Origin: Mesostigma viride
Taxonomy: Eukaryota; Streptophyta; Mesostigmatophyceae; Mesostigmatales; Mesostigmataceae
DNA length: 64,000 bases
Direction of reading: 5' to 3'
NCBI GenBank assembly: GCA_009746045.1
Contig: RPFO01000253.1
Coordinates: forward strand, 725,720 to 789,719
How positions within the stretch are numbered: the stretch's first letter is position 1; each line of letters opens with the position of its first letter. Under the pieces are notes generated by a model. It had not been told where the DNA came from. It searched no databases and was given only the letters and a program-made list of their open reading frames with translations. A program made the translations under genes and the position numbers. Of the stretch, positions 54,720 to 64,000 are shown piece by piece.

Positions 54720-54940
54720 CGTGCTTGTTCCTTGTCAAGGGAGGGATGCATGTGGAGTAGGTGGGTGGGTGTGCTTGTTCCTTGCCAAGGAAGGGATGCA
54801 CAAAGGTTAGATAGGTGCACGTGCTTGTTTCTTGTCAAGGGAGGGACGCACAAAGGGTAGGTGGGGGCACATGGTTGTGCCTCGTCAAGGGCGGGATGCA
54901 CGAAGGGTAGGTGGGGGCATGTGGTTGGTCCTTGTCTTTT
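54720..54940 (+). repeat. 50-bp minisatellite, four to five units
   Basis: Units share GTGCTTGTTCCTTGTCAAGG and GGGATGCACAAAGGGTAGGT; starts near 54720, 54770, 54820, 54871 and 54921. Confidence 0.85.
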
Positions 54941-55087
54941 CACCGCCCAAGCGATGGCGATGTAGCATGCATTATACATTTATTCGTGCATTAAAAATCA
55001 CTTTCCTTACAAGCGGCCTTAGCCGACTCCATCTGCCGTTGCCATTTCTCCGTATTGCATTGTCCGGACACGGTTTTTGTGTCGCAG

Positions 55088-55325
55088 GTCTTCCCCCGTA
55101 AAGGCACAAGCTGCCTGCGCGCGGAATTATGTGCAGACACCTCGGTTTCCAACACGACGGCTTCCCGCACATATCGAGCTCTGGATGTACAACATCTTCC
55201 CCCGGCGCACTTGCTCCCGGATGGAGCTTCTGTGCGGTGCCGACATCCCCGGAGCTGTCCTAAGCACCGCATGGAAACAGTATTTCAAGCCACGAAGAGA
55301 AGCCACGAATTTGATATTGACTTGA
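55088..55325 (+). other. Possible terminal exon near the right end of the CACTA-like element
   Basis: After the acceptor-like TTTTTGTGTCGCAG a frame open to TGA at 55323-55325 reads ARNYVQTPRFPTRRLPAHIE, LWMYNIFPRRTC and GADIPGAVLSTAWKQYF. The composition is protein-like. No family recognised; another frame over the same bases is also open, so this is tentative. Confidence 0.35.
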
Positions 55326-55661
55326 TATTGTCGTCAGAAGACTTGATATGCTATTTTCTGTGAAGGCGTTGGATTTTTGTGCATGACATGTAATCCTGCA
55401 TTTAATAATGAAATTTTTTATGAAATAGGAACTCGTCTTGCATGAGCCTTGCTGCAAATGCCATTCATTTTTTTCCCCCGGGTAAATGGGTGTTAGGGGT
55501 TAGGTTGACCGAAATGATAAGTGAAATCAAAGTGAAATTCTGATAAGTGACATGCGTACTGCAATTCAGAACGACATAGCGACATGATTGTAGTACCGGT
55601 AGTGTACGCGAGAAGCATACGACGTCGTAACCTACGGGACCGAGTACCGGGATCGTAAATT

Positions 55662-55803
55662 ACCAACTCGTAAATTACTACCTCGCAAATTACTACCTCG
55701 TACCTTACTACCTCGTAAATTACTACCTCGTACATTACTACCTCGTACATTACTACCTCGTAAATTACTACCTCGTAAATTACTACCTCGTAAATTACGA
55801 CGT
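55662..55803 (-). repeat. Subterminal tandem repeat of the CACTA-like element
   Basis: About nine units of 15 bp (TACTACCTCGTAAAT and variants). The same words recur at lower regularity inside the left end (44995-45120). Subterminal repeats of this kind bind transposase in known CACTA elements. Confidence 0.85.
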
Positions 55804-55950
55804 CGGATCTTACCTCGGATCTAACTCGTAGCTTACGAGAAAGATCCGAACTCTTATACAAACGGTAAGAGTAGTCTGTGCCGTAAATTACCACCTCGTA
55901 ATTTACGCCTCGGATCCTTTTTACTACCCTCGGACGAAAAGTATAGTGTA

Positions 55951-56542
55951 CTAATCTCATAAAACCCAGTACATATTCAATATAAGTACAATAAATCCAT
56001 GACAATTAAAATACCACTTGACAAAGTAAGGCGTATTACAATAGTTTGCCTGTCATTCTCTCAACAGGGGTCTATTGGCGCCCGTCTTACGGCGCCCGTC
56101 TACTTGCCAGATGGTAAACTGCCACAGCAAACAAATGACAAAATGAAACACATAGGCAACAATTAAATCCTGCCCTGGGGAACTAGGGAAGTCTGAACAG
56201 GCAAACACCTGAACAGGCCAGCTTGTAGAAACATAATACCAGGGAATCGAACCCCGCCCTATAAACCCCAGCAGTATGAAGGTTCCCAGACCATTGTGAG
56301 AAGTATGTACAAATATACATTTCTTTTTAAAATAGAATACATGGTCTGTAATGGACCTGTCAACCTTGTGTAGTCAACAGCATGAACCCCAGCCAAAACC
56401 TGGCTGTATCCTGAATAAAATCAGAGTGAGTGTACCATGGTCCATGAGCCTTAGTACAGACTAAAATACAGGTATTATGCCAGTCACAATGCTGACACTA
56501 CCACACAATCTGCTCTCCAATGCCCTATAACCAGGCACCAGC
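55951..56542 (-). other. Element D 3' UTR, proximal part
   Basis: No gene. Contains the T-arm-like hairpin (56240-56256) and paired GGGCGCC palindromes (56077-56099) in the same order as A and B. Confidence 0.8.
56240..56256 (-). promoter_or_regulatory. tRNA T-arm-like hairpin, element D
   Basis: Sense CGGGG, TTCGATT, CCCTG: the loop is kept exactly while the stem has one G-T pair, consistent with selection on structure. Confidence 0.65.
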
Positions 56543-56712
56543 TTAGACAGCTTGCTGAGATGGGTCCATCAGAGACTGAAGAACCTTGTATTGCACTGCT
56601 GCCTTCTGCACTAGCTTGGTCAAAGCATCAGCAGGATTGTCAACCCCAGGGATATGCTCAATATTGGCCAAGGAGGACAATTCCTTAAGAAGGAGATAAT
56701 CCAAGTCCCTAC
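56543..56712 (-). CDS. Element D RNase H, C-terminal part
   Basis: Continues the pol frame broken by the D2 insertion: RDLDYLLLKELSSLANIEHI, then GVDNPADALTK and a short tail to TAA at 56543-56545. The block DNPADALTK is the end of Copia RNase H. Confidence 0.85.
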
Positions 56713-57329
56713 AGTTAACGTAAAGGATTTACGTTAGATGGATAGAGATTGTTACGCTCTTTCCAACGGCACCTTGAACGCCTCATTTGGTTAAGGAACG
56801 TAAAAGTTATGACGTTTCCTAGGCTGTGCCGACAGTACCCGGCGCGCCACTGTGGGCGCGTACGGACACAGGATGTACAAGTGTCACTTTGATAGTCCGC
56901 AGGACGTTGACAGGACTTGTACAGGACTTGATGGTCAATTGATAGGTAGGCGTGCTGTAGCGCGCCAGGACCTATGAGACAATTGATGCTGAGTAGTGTA
57001 CGGATAGGTCCACAGGACTAGCCGTATGGACAATTGATAGATCTGCGCGCCAAAGGCGTGCCAGAGTCTGTGTAATCAATTGATTGACAGTTCAGCTGTG
57101 ACAGTGCAGCTGAATACTTGGACGCGTCCCTAACAACCTATATGTGTGACTTGGTCGCACCGGGACGCTAGTTCTTGCGTGCACGTTCTCTTGGCACTGC
57201 GACCCTGTCGTCTGTGCTGCGTGCAGTCTTGGAAGTGACGTGACTTACGTCTGTGTTTCCTTGTTATTAATAAAGGCAACTTCCTGCAAGAACCATGGCG
57301 GAATTCGTGGCATCCTCACTCTTACAACT
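56713..57329 (+). repeat. Element D2 5' LTR
   Basis: A 617-bp LTR, AGTTAACGTAAAG to CTTACAACT; contains an AATAAA (57269-57274). The next bases, CGTATTACACG, resemble the CGTACTATTGC inside the A LTR. Confidence 0.92.
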
Positions 57330-57353
57330 CGTATTACACGCCTTGTCAAAAAG

Positions 57354-58070
57354 ATGCCAAATTCTGAAGAATTCCGGATTCCCGGCGATGAGGAATTAGC
57401 CGCTCCGCCGGCTGATCCTTTGCCAAGACCGACTGCGCCGTCGTGGCAGCAATTGCTCGACGAAGTCACGATCTCGCTGGACGAACTTCATCGTCGGCAG
57501 CGCGCAGCTCATCCATTGCTCGGGGATAACCCCGAGGACCCCGCTTTGCCGCAGCTGGTGCCGGCTATCCGCACGCCATTGGACACCATTCGCAACATTT
57601 TATCGACATTTACGGTCCAGGTGCGGGGAGGTTTGCGGTCGGTGAACGAAATCACCACTGCCATTGAGGAGCTGGACAACGCCATCTCTTCACTCACCGG
57701 TTACCAGCGAAACTTACAAAACTGGGCATCGCTACGCACGGGGGGCGCGCCGGCGGTGTCGACAAATTTATTCCAAGATCTCGCGTTGCTGTCGCTGCTC
57801 ACACGCGGCGTACGCAGTCGCGAACGCCAGGTTCTTATTAACCTGGTGGCTTTTCTCGCCTCTCTGCGAGAGTGGATTCCCGCAGGGTGGGAATTGTTAT
57901 CCATTTTTACTCATCCTCTGCGCCTCGTCGCGCGTCGGGCGCGCGCAACTTTCGCGACGGGAAGCACACCGGTTTTAATACATACCGGTGCAGGTCCGGC
58001 ACACACGCCGGATATGGAGGATCCTGAGTATACCTACGAGTACTGTGATTTCCGGGGCCTTGACTACTAG
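57354..58070 (+). CDS. Element D2 ORF0, intact 238-residue extra protein
   Basis: ATG 57354, 24 bases after the LTR, the same spacing as in element A. Starts PNSEEFRIPGDEELAAPPAD, followed by long helices (QQLLDEVTISLDELHRRQ; VNEITTAIEELDNAISSL), an Arg-rich segment (RLVARRARATF) and the end EYTYEYCDFRGLDY. The same C-terminus is found in element D at 64000-63866, showing it is a conserved product. Because the deleted D2 element has kept this frame open, ORF0 may be useful in cis or needed early. No known domain; a helical, possibly oligomerising or capsid-related protein is a guess. Confidence 0.8.
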   Translation: MPNSEEFRIPGDEELAAPPADPLPRPTAPSWQQLLDEVTISLDELHRRQRAAHPLLGDNPEDPALPQLVPAIRTPLDTIRNILSTFTVQVRGGLRSVNEITTAIEELDNAISSLTGYQRNLQNWASLRTGGAPAVSTNLFQDLALLSLLTRGVRSRERQVLINLVAFLASLREWIPAGWELLSIFTHPLRLVARRARATFATGSTPVLIHTGAGPAHTPDMEDPEYTYEYCDFRGLDY

Positions 58071-58234
58071 GTCGGCCAATTTTCTTTTCCAGTACTCGTC
58101 GACAATTTCGTCGATTTTTCAACGGCAATTCGCGGGGCGGAGGCGACACCGGCGCAGGCGGCAGTGGCGACAATTTTGTACATAATCTGTTCTGCTGCTG
58201 TGCTGAGGTGTTTTTGAATAGCTTGTAGTGCAGA

Positions 58235-58533
58235 ATGACAGACGGGCGCCGTAGCAAAGGTGCCCCAGCCAGTGGGAATAATGGTGGTGCTGGTAGTGGG
58301 ACCGCTCACGTAGATGACGTGGGGGTTACCGGAGAGATTACCAACATTCATCACAATAATAATAATGCACAAGCTGTTCATGGTTTTGACCTTACCACTC
58401 AGGGATTATTAATTGTAAATCAGCTGCAACCTGTGACATTAAAGACATCTGTTCAAGCTTCAAGCTGGAGTGAAGACATTTCAAGCTACCTCAAGGGTCC
58501 CTGGCAGGGGATTAATCCTAAAGAAAAGAACGG
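58235..58533 (+). pseudogene. Element D2 gag start fused to 3' UTR
   Basis: Starts TDGRRSKGAPASGNNGGAGS like the gag of element D (63697 downward), but after VNQLQPVT (near 58435) the sequence becomes the D-family 3' UTR. The frame runs on by chance for about 35 residues. The start contains one GGGCGCC palindrome. Confidence 0.82.
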
Positions 58534-59123
58534 GGTAACGTAAAGGATTTACGTTAGATGGATAGAGATTGTTACGCTCTTTCCAACGGCACCTTGAACG
58601 CCTCATTTGGTCAAGGAACGTAAAAGGGAACGTAAGAAGTGCCGACAGTACCTGGGCAGTGTATGTAGCTGAGCTGAAGGAGTTGCTTGAAGACCAGCGA
58701 AAGAAGGTCGGCATCCGTTGACAGGACTTGTACAGGACTTGAGGTCAAGGGGGCGTCTCATCCAGAAGGACCTATGAGACTATTGATGCTGAGTAGTGTA
58801 CGGATAGGTCCACAGGACTAGCCGTATGGACAATTGATAGATCTGCGCGCCAAAGGCGTGCCAGAGTCTGTGTAATCAATTGATTGACAGTTCAGCTGTG
58901 ACAGTGCAGCTGAATACTTGGACGCGTCCCTAACAACCTATATGTGTGACTTGGTCGCACCGGGACGCTAGTTCTTGCGTGCACGTTCTCTTGGCACTGC
59001 GACCCTGTCGTCTGTGCTGCGTGCAGTCTTGGAAGTGACGTGACTTACGTCTGTGTTTCCTTGTTAAAGGCAACTTCCTGCAAGAACCATGGCGGAATTC
59101 GTGGCATCCTCACTCTTACAACT
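58534..59123 (+). repeat. Element D2 3' LTR with gag patches
   Basis: A 590-bp LTR that matches the 5' LTR except at about 58644-58712 and 58744-58770, where sequence resembling gag of element D replaces LTR sequence (see findings). Confidence 0.85.
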
Positions 59124-62100
59124 CCTACTTCTGGCCATCTGCCTGTGCACAAACTGCACCATCCCCATGGAGTCTGTTTTGAGAAGAGTGGTAACCTGAA
59201 GTGGCCAAGGAGTGTTAGAAGTCATCTGATGAAGCAACTCCTTCAGATAAAGGCTTGTGTGAATGCCTTCACAAATAGCCCTGCATTCTGCCACATCACT
59301 GCTGACAGCCACCCGTTTGTGCAGGCGACTAAACCAGCTCACCAAACTCCCCAGGCCTTCCTGTCTGAGCACAAAGAGCCCTGCAGCCCTGCCCCTGACC
59401 TTGGAGACCTGCCTGCTGTCCATTGAGCTATCCACATACAGCTCCATGCAAATGGGTTGTGATAAATCCACTGCAGACAACAGAATGCCAGATGAAGCCC
59501 TGACCTGATCAGCCACCTTGGCAGACCCTAGCTCCACCAGCATGTCATCAGGCAACCTGGCTATGACCATAAGGTCTGGCCTGGAAATGCCTGCCACCCA
59601 AGCAACCATGCCCCTCACCATGGGACACAGTGCCTGTGTGATGGTTGGAGGAAGCTTGCTAATGAGGGTCTCTTGATAATCATTGCCCCCCACCAGCAGC
59701 ATACGCCACTCCCCCCTTCTTCACCAGTGTGGCCTCCATGCCCACAAACAGCAGAGGCTCATTCTCCACCTGCCATTGCTCCCTACCCAGAGGAAACTTG
59801 GACTTAATGATGGAGATCAGCTCCTTAAGCCACGACGTGGGAGCTATCAGATGTAGGTCATCCCCGTGCAGCGAAGCATACACTGGTAGGCCTTCCCATT
59901 GCCCCAGAAACAGACAGGGGTCTACAGGAGAGACCTTCAAGTTGCAATGCTCCTTCAGGAAACGGTTGAGAGTCTCCCTCCAGATTATTGGACTTGACCT
60001 CAGGCCCTCCAGGCCCTTGAGGATTTTAAGGAACTCAGTGTGAATGTCCCTTTTCCATACAGCAGGCACCCTAACATAGAAAGGCGTCTTGCCCTCCCAC
60101 TTTTCCTGTGCCACATCTGCATCCCCCTCCAGAAATGCCCTCTTGAAGTCTACCACCACTGAGCCATAGTCCAAGCCCTTGTTGAGAAGGCCTAGAAATA
60201 CACACAGCAGCAGCCTCCAAGTGTCATGCAGCATGCCAGGGGTATACAACTCCTCAGCAGTGCACTCACCAGTACCCTTGAACTCATTCAGCACTGGCCT
60301 GACATGTGGTACCTTGACCCCGTCCACCTCCTTCATCTTGATGACAAACTTGAGCTTGAGTAGACGTCGTGCAGGAGGCAGGTCATTGACAGGTTCCACG
60401 CATTTCTTGGAGATCCAGTCCTCCCCAGATTTAATCAGACCCAGTGTGACCTGGGGACACATAATGGGAGAGGACATGAGCTTCACCAGGCCTTGGTAGT
60501 TGATAGGGCTGTGTCCAGCAAGTGAGTGAGGACCAATGCCCAAACTGCTTGGATGACTAGCAGCTGGCATATGAGGTCATCAACCAAGGGCTCCTGCCCC
60601 TGGCACACTTGCACACGCTTAACCGTCCTGGTTACTGCACGTGATAGGTGAGTGGTCCTGAAATTAATCAGTGGGACCTGACCAGCCCCTTCCTTAGTCA
60701 GGAGAGAGGACGTGATCACTACCCCATCCTGGCATAGGAAATTCTGCCCCAGAAGAGCAGGTCCCTGATAGCCCTCCAAGACACAAAAAGCAGTGTCCTG
60801 TCCAAGGATAGGAATAGATACCTCACCCAGTACCTTCACGTGTACCCCGCCACTGAAGTCAGACACAAACTGATAGCTGGGTTCAGTCATGCTGTACCCT
60901 GCTGCAGCTCTGGTCCCAATGATGGAAACCTGAGAATTAGTGTCTACCTCTAAGGCAGTGTCCAGCCCCAGATTGCCATGCCACCTGAGCTTGGCTACCT
61001 TGGGCTGCTTCTTGGCTCTTTGCAGAGCCCCAATCAATCCAGCCAAACTTGTCCCCCTGGGCTTGGTTAGAGCCTTGGGCTTGACAGTTGACTCCCCAGC
61101 TGTTGACCTTGCAGCCTGTTCAACAAGTACCTCTGCAACCTGGCCAGGGCTGACAGATTCCCCTGCAACAGATGTGGTCGTTGCGTCAGTGATGTCACTT
61201 GGGACCTGAAAATCCTGCAGATCCTGTGAGCCTTGTGCCTGACTGCCCTCATTCATCAGGTTAGGCTTGACATATGACCAACTCAGCCGGTGTACATGCT
61301 TTGGTTCGTCCTCCATGCTGACCAAGCATGCGTGGCTAGCTTCATCAACCTGGGTAACCACCCCAGGACTCCAGCTACCACGTTTGCCATACAGGCTCGG
61401 TTCCTTCCAAGCTAATACCTTCTGACCCACTGTTGGCTCCAGCATCTTCCAACCCCGGTCCTTCTCCCTCAGCTTGGCAAAGGTGACATGTGCAGCATGT
61501 TTCCAGCCCTCCAGCACATGTGGGGGCACAGGCCATGATATAGACCCATTGGGCTGACAGCAACTCCATCATAGTAGAAATTGACCCTGCTGTTCAGCTG
61601 CTGCTCCACGTTCCTCAACCATGCACTCCTGACAAGTGCAGGTGCAGACAAGGGTACCCAGTCTTCAGAGATGATCAATTTCTTGACCTCCTGGATTGCC
61701 CTCTCGATAGCACCCTGCTGCCCATGAGCCTCCCTAGGTGTAACCAGCAACTCAGGAAGGGTGGGATCACCCTTGAGATGCTGAAACTGCATGTCCACCT
61801 GGATCCTTGTGGTAGGAAACTTGGCTCTTACATTCTGCAGGGCAGCCAGCAAGTACCTGTTCTTCATAGAAGGTAAATGCTCTAGCACCTTGTACTTTGT
61901 GTACCTGTCCACGCACACCAACAGTTGCATGCCCCTGATGTGTTGGATATCACACTGCAGATCACCAATGCTCTGAGGTAGAGCTTTGGCATGTGATTTC
62001 CTGGGCTTGTTGGAGGACAACTGGCACTTACACCGTGAGGCAGCTTGCTGGCACGCCTTGAGAAGGGGTGCCCTGCCCATACGGAAGGCAAAGTTGTTTG

Positions 62101-62440
62101 ACAGAGAAGTGGCATGCCCAAACATGTTGTGGATTCGGGCACCCAACTCCTGGTACACGGAGGAAGCAGTCCCTGGCACAGTCAGGACTGTGCTGTCAGG
62201 TTGTCCAGCATCACCATGCTGACTTCCATCCTGTTCTGACTCAGAGCCTGAGTCACCCTGCTCATGCCCAACACCTGGACCGCCAGCAGGGACCACATGC
62301 ATACCACCAGAGGCCTTCACACCCCTCTGTGGTTGTACATTGGTTTCTCTCAAAATGAGAGGTCCACCCTCGTGCCCAGCACGAGGATGCATGGGGTCAG
62401 ACATTCTTACAGCTGCACCAGCTGTCAAGGACGTCTTCAT
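59124..62440 (-). CDS. Element D pol: integrase, protease-like, RT, RNase H (up to the D2 insertion)
   Basis: Starts near ATG 62440. Integrase (62440-61469) shows a zinc-binding IHNMFGHA...CKC, CDIQHI, QVDMQFQ and GAIERAIQEVK as D, D, E. The next piece (61529-60483) has the basic C-terminal part, then the protease-like EVDTNSQVSI (60922-60948) and GPALLGQNFL. RT (60570-59680) has VDFKRAFLEGD and SLHGDDLHLI (HGDD 59857-59868). RNase H (59702-59129) has LYVDSSMDSR, SSDVAECRAI and KTDSMGM, then meets D2. Frame changes near 61500, 60550 and 59690 are single-base. Same order as in A: protease after integrase. Confidence 0.88.
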
Positions 62441-62580
62441 AGGAACCTGTACCTCTCCAGGTGACCTGGGGCCATCCTGAACCTGGAGATCACCCTCTTG
62501 TTGCCCAGATATAAAATCTGCATTGGAGCACCTGGCCTCCCCTTGGGTGAATTAAGGTGTGTAGGGGTTGCCTCAGACAG
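62441..62580 (-). other. Element D gag-pol junction
   Basis: Gag ends with TGA (62581-62583) followed by CTG; the pol frame is open only from a TAA near 62550 in a shifted frame, so a frameshift or an error separates it from gag. Confidence 0.5.
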
Positions 62581-63697
62581 TCATTGCTCCTTGTTGTCTT
62601 CTTGTTGACTGCCCTTTGAAGGCTGGCCTGCCTGGGACTTGTTCTTGTTGTTGTTTTTGTTGTTGTTGTTCTTGTTGCTGCCCTGGCCCTGGGTCTTCTT
62701 GAAGCTGGGACACTCCTTCTTGATGTGCCCCCACCCCTTGCACAGGTAGCACTGGATCTTTGACTTGCCCTGGCCTCCTCCCCCGTTGTCAGGCGCGTGA
62801 CCCGGCTTGGGCTTGCCACCCACCCTCCTGAACACCGACTTGGCATGTGATTGCCCGTCAGGGTCGGGTGAATGGTTGGCCTTCCGCTTGTTATGGTTGC
62901 CCCCACGCCCTCCTTGGCTTTTTTCAGCCTCAGACGCCCTGGAGCCCCCCTGGGCACGCCCACCTGCGTGGGTAGCCTTCACAGCTGGCACTCCACCCTC
63001 AAACAGCTCCTCTGCCTCGAGTGCTTGTTTGATTATGACCTTGTAGGCCTTGAGGGTAGAGCATGTGGGGCACACATGACCTTTAAAGAGCCACGTGTTG
63101 CCTTGTCCAGCCCAGAAACCTTGAGCCAGTTTGTCAGGGCTATGTTGTCAGCAACATTAAAGCCATGAGCCCTGCCCTCCTCAACCATTTTACAATAGTT
63201 GAGGAAGTTCTGGATAAGGTCTCCTTTAACCTCCCACCCTTGGTATTTATCCTGCCAATGGATCCCCACTTTTTTCCGTTGATCCTCTAGCAGCTCCCTC
63301 AGCTCTGCCACGTAGACTGCCCAGGCCTTGTTGGCCTTCTTGCACTCTCTAGTGAGGTCTTTAATCTGATCTGTGCACTTGCCAAAAGTCTGGCTGCCTA
63401 TATCCAGATCTGATAATAGTTTGTACCACCGTACAAACTTGGAAACCCCTCTAGTCCTTCCACAAACTCCTCTGCCTGCTTTGGCTTAGAGTCTGAAGTG
63501 ACAGGTTGCAGCTGATTAACAATAAGGAGCCCCTGTGTGGTGAGATCATATCCAGAGACAGCATGTGTAACATTACTGATAGGTACATTGGTAATCTCGC
63601 CGGTAACCCCCACGTCATCTACGTGAGCGGTCCCACTACCTGCACCTCCATTATTACCACTGGCTGGGGCACCCTTGCTACGGCGCCCGTCCGCCAT
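62581..63697 (-). CDS. Element D gag
   Basis: ATG 63697 (ADGRRSKGAPASGNNGGAGS). Pieces in three frames (63697-63398, 63311-63033, 63075-62581) hold an N-terminal region, the gag core (ELRELLEDQRKKVGIHWQDK), a Lys/Gly/Ser-rich part, the knuckle CYLCKGWGHIKKEC and an Asn/Lys tail with TTGTTG repeats. Packaging of element RNA is the expected role. One-base shifts near 63390 and 63050 need correcting. Confidence 0.8.
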
Positions 63698-63865
63698 GAT
63701 GTACTACAAGCTGTCTTAGCAAACACCTGAGTAAAGCAGCAAAAGAAAGTATGTACAAACTGTCGACTATTGCCGCCTGCACCGGTGTCGCCGCCGCCCC
63801 CGCGATCGAAACGCCGTTGAAAAGTCGACTAAACGCCGACGAGCACTGGAAAATGGCCGACGTTT

Positions 63866-64000
63866 TTAGTAGTCAAGGCCCCGAAAATCACAGTACTCAT
63901 ATGCAAACTCGGGATCCTCCATTTCCGGCGTGTGAGCCGGACCTGCACCGGTATGGATCAAAACCGGTGTATTCGCCGGGTTTTGCGTCGCGTCAAAAAT
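63866..64000 (-). CDS. Element D ORF0, C-terminal end, cut by the window
   Basis: Reads HTGAGPAHTPEMEDPEFAYE and CDFRGLDY to TAA at 63866-63868, nearly identical to the D2 ORF0 end. The rest lies outside the window. Confidence 0.8.
   Translation of the reverse strand: MFDATQNPANTPVLIHTGAGPAHTPEMEDPEFAYEYCDFRGLDY

Larger units (their letters stand above)
56713..59123 (+). mobile_element. Element D2, short internally deleted relative of D
   Basis: Two LTRs (56713-57329 and 58534-59123) flank only 1.2 kb. The target duplication CCTAC is perfect (56708-56712 and 59124-59128), inserted in the RNase H of D in opposite orientation. The interior keeps ORF0 and the start of gag, then jumps directly to the 3' UTR and purine tract; all of pol is missing. 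It must depend on a complete relative. Confidence 0.93.

Overview
The window is eukaryotic DNA made almost entirely of nested transposable elements, and it looks like the inside of a large, repeat-rich nuclear genome. Introns with GT...AG ends are likely in one gene, codon use is balanced at moderate GC, and the element types (Ty1/copia-like, Ty3/gypsy, LINE, CACTA-like, Helitron-like, TTAA-flanked TIR elements) occur together in green algae and plants. A green alga is my best guess, with low confidence. No rRNA, tRNA, CRISPR or bacterial-type operon was seen.

Layout. 468-2532 (-) is a frameshifted coding region I do not recognise. 2690-7257 (-) is a degraded Ty3/gypsy element (gag, zinc knuckle, protease, RT, RNase H). 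8500-9577 is a dispersed repeat plus a LINE ORF1-like relic. From 9646 a 1.9-kb TIR element with TTAA flanks begins; its right end lies at 41184 because Copia-like element C (11558-41178, TSD GTCCC) inserted in its right TIR. The 5' LTR of C is itself split by a composite insertion (11646-32755, TSD AGTAC) made of element A copy 1 (-), a decayed element B (+) and element A copy 2 (-). Element C's own gag-pol is at 33173-39659 (+). Next come a Helitron-like segment carrying a 455-bp MITE (41457-41911) and a second TTAA element (41955-43873).

From 43960 to beyond the right edge runs one further Copia-like element, D (-). Its 3' UTR is broken by an 11-kb CACTA-like element (44940-55948, 56-bp perfect TIRs) and its RNase H by a short internally deleted relative, D2 (56713-59123, TSD CCTAC). 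The CACTA-like element holds a candidate spliced gene (45447-46557, perhaps to 47471), long TCCA microsatellites, a LINE ORF2 tail, tiny Helitron-like units and several minisatellites.

The main finding is that elements A, B, C and D form one Copia-like lineage with unusual shared traits. The aspartic-protease-like domain lies between integrase and RT instead of before integrase. The protease triad reads D-T-N or D-T-Q instead of D-T/S-G. The RT catalytic box is HGDD in A, C and D (deleted in B). LTRs end in AGTT...AA(C/A)T instead of TG...CA. A, D and D2 have an extra ORF upstream of gag. A and B have an in-frame TGA between gag and pol. The 3' UTRs of A, B and D carry a tRNA T-arm-like hairpin and paired GGGCGCC palindromes. 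Many frameshifts in A copy 1 are absent from A copy 2 and the reverse, which points to single-base sequencing errors rather than true decay.
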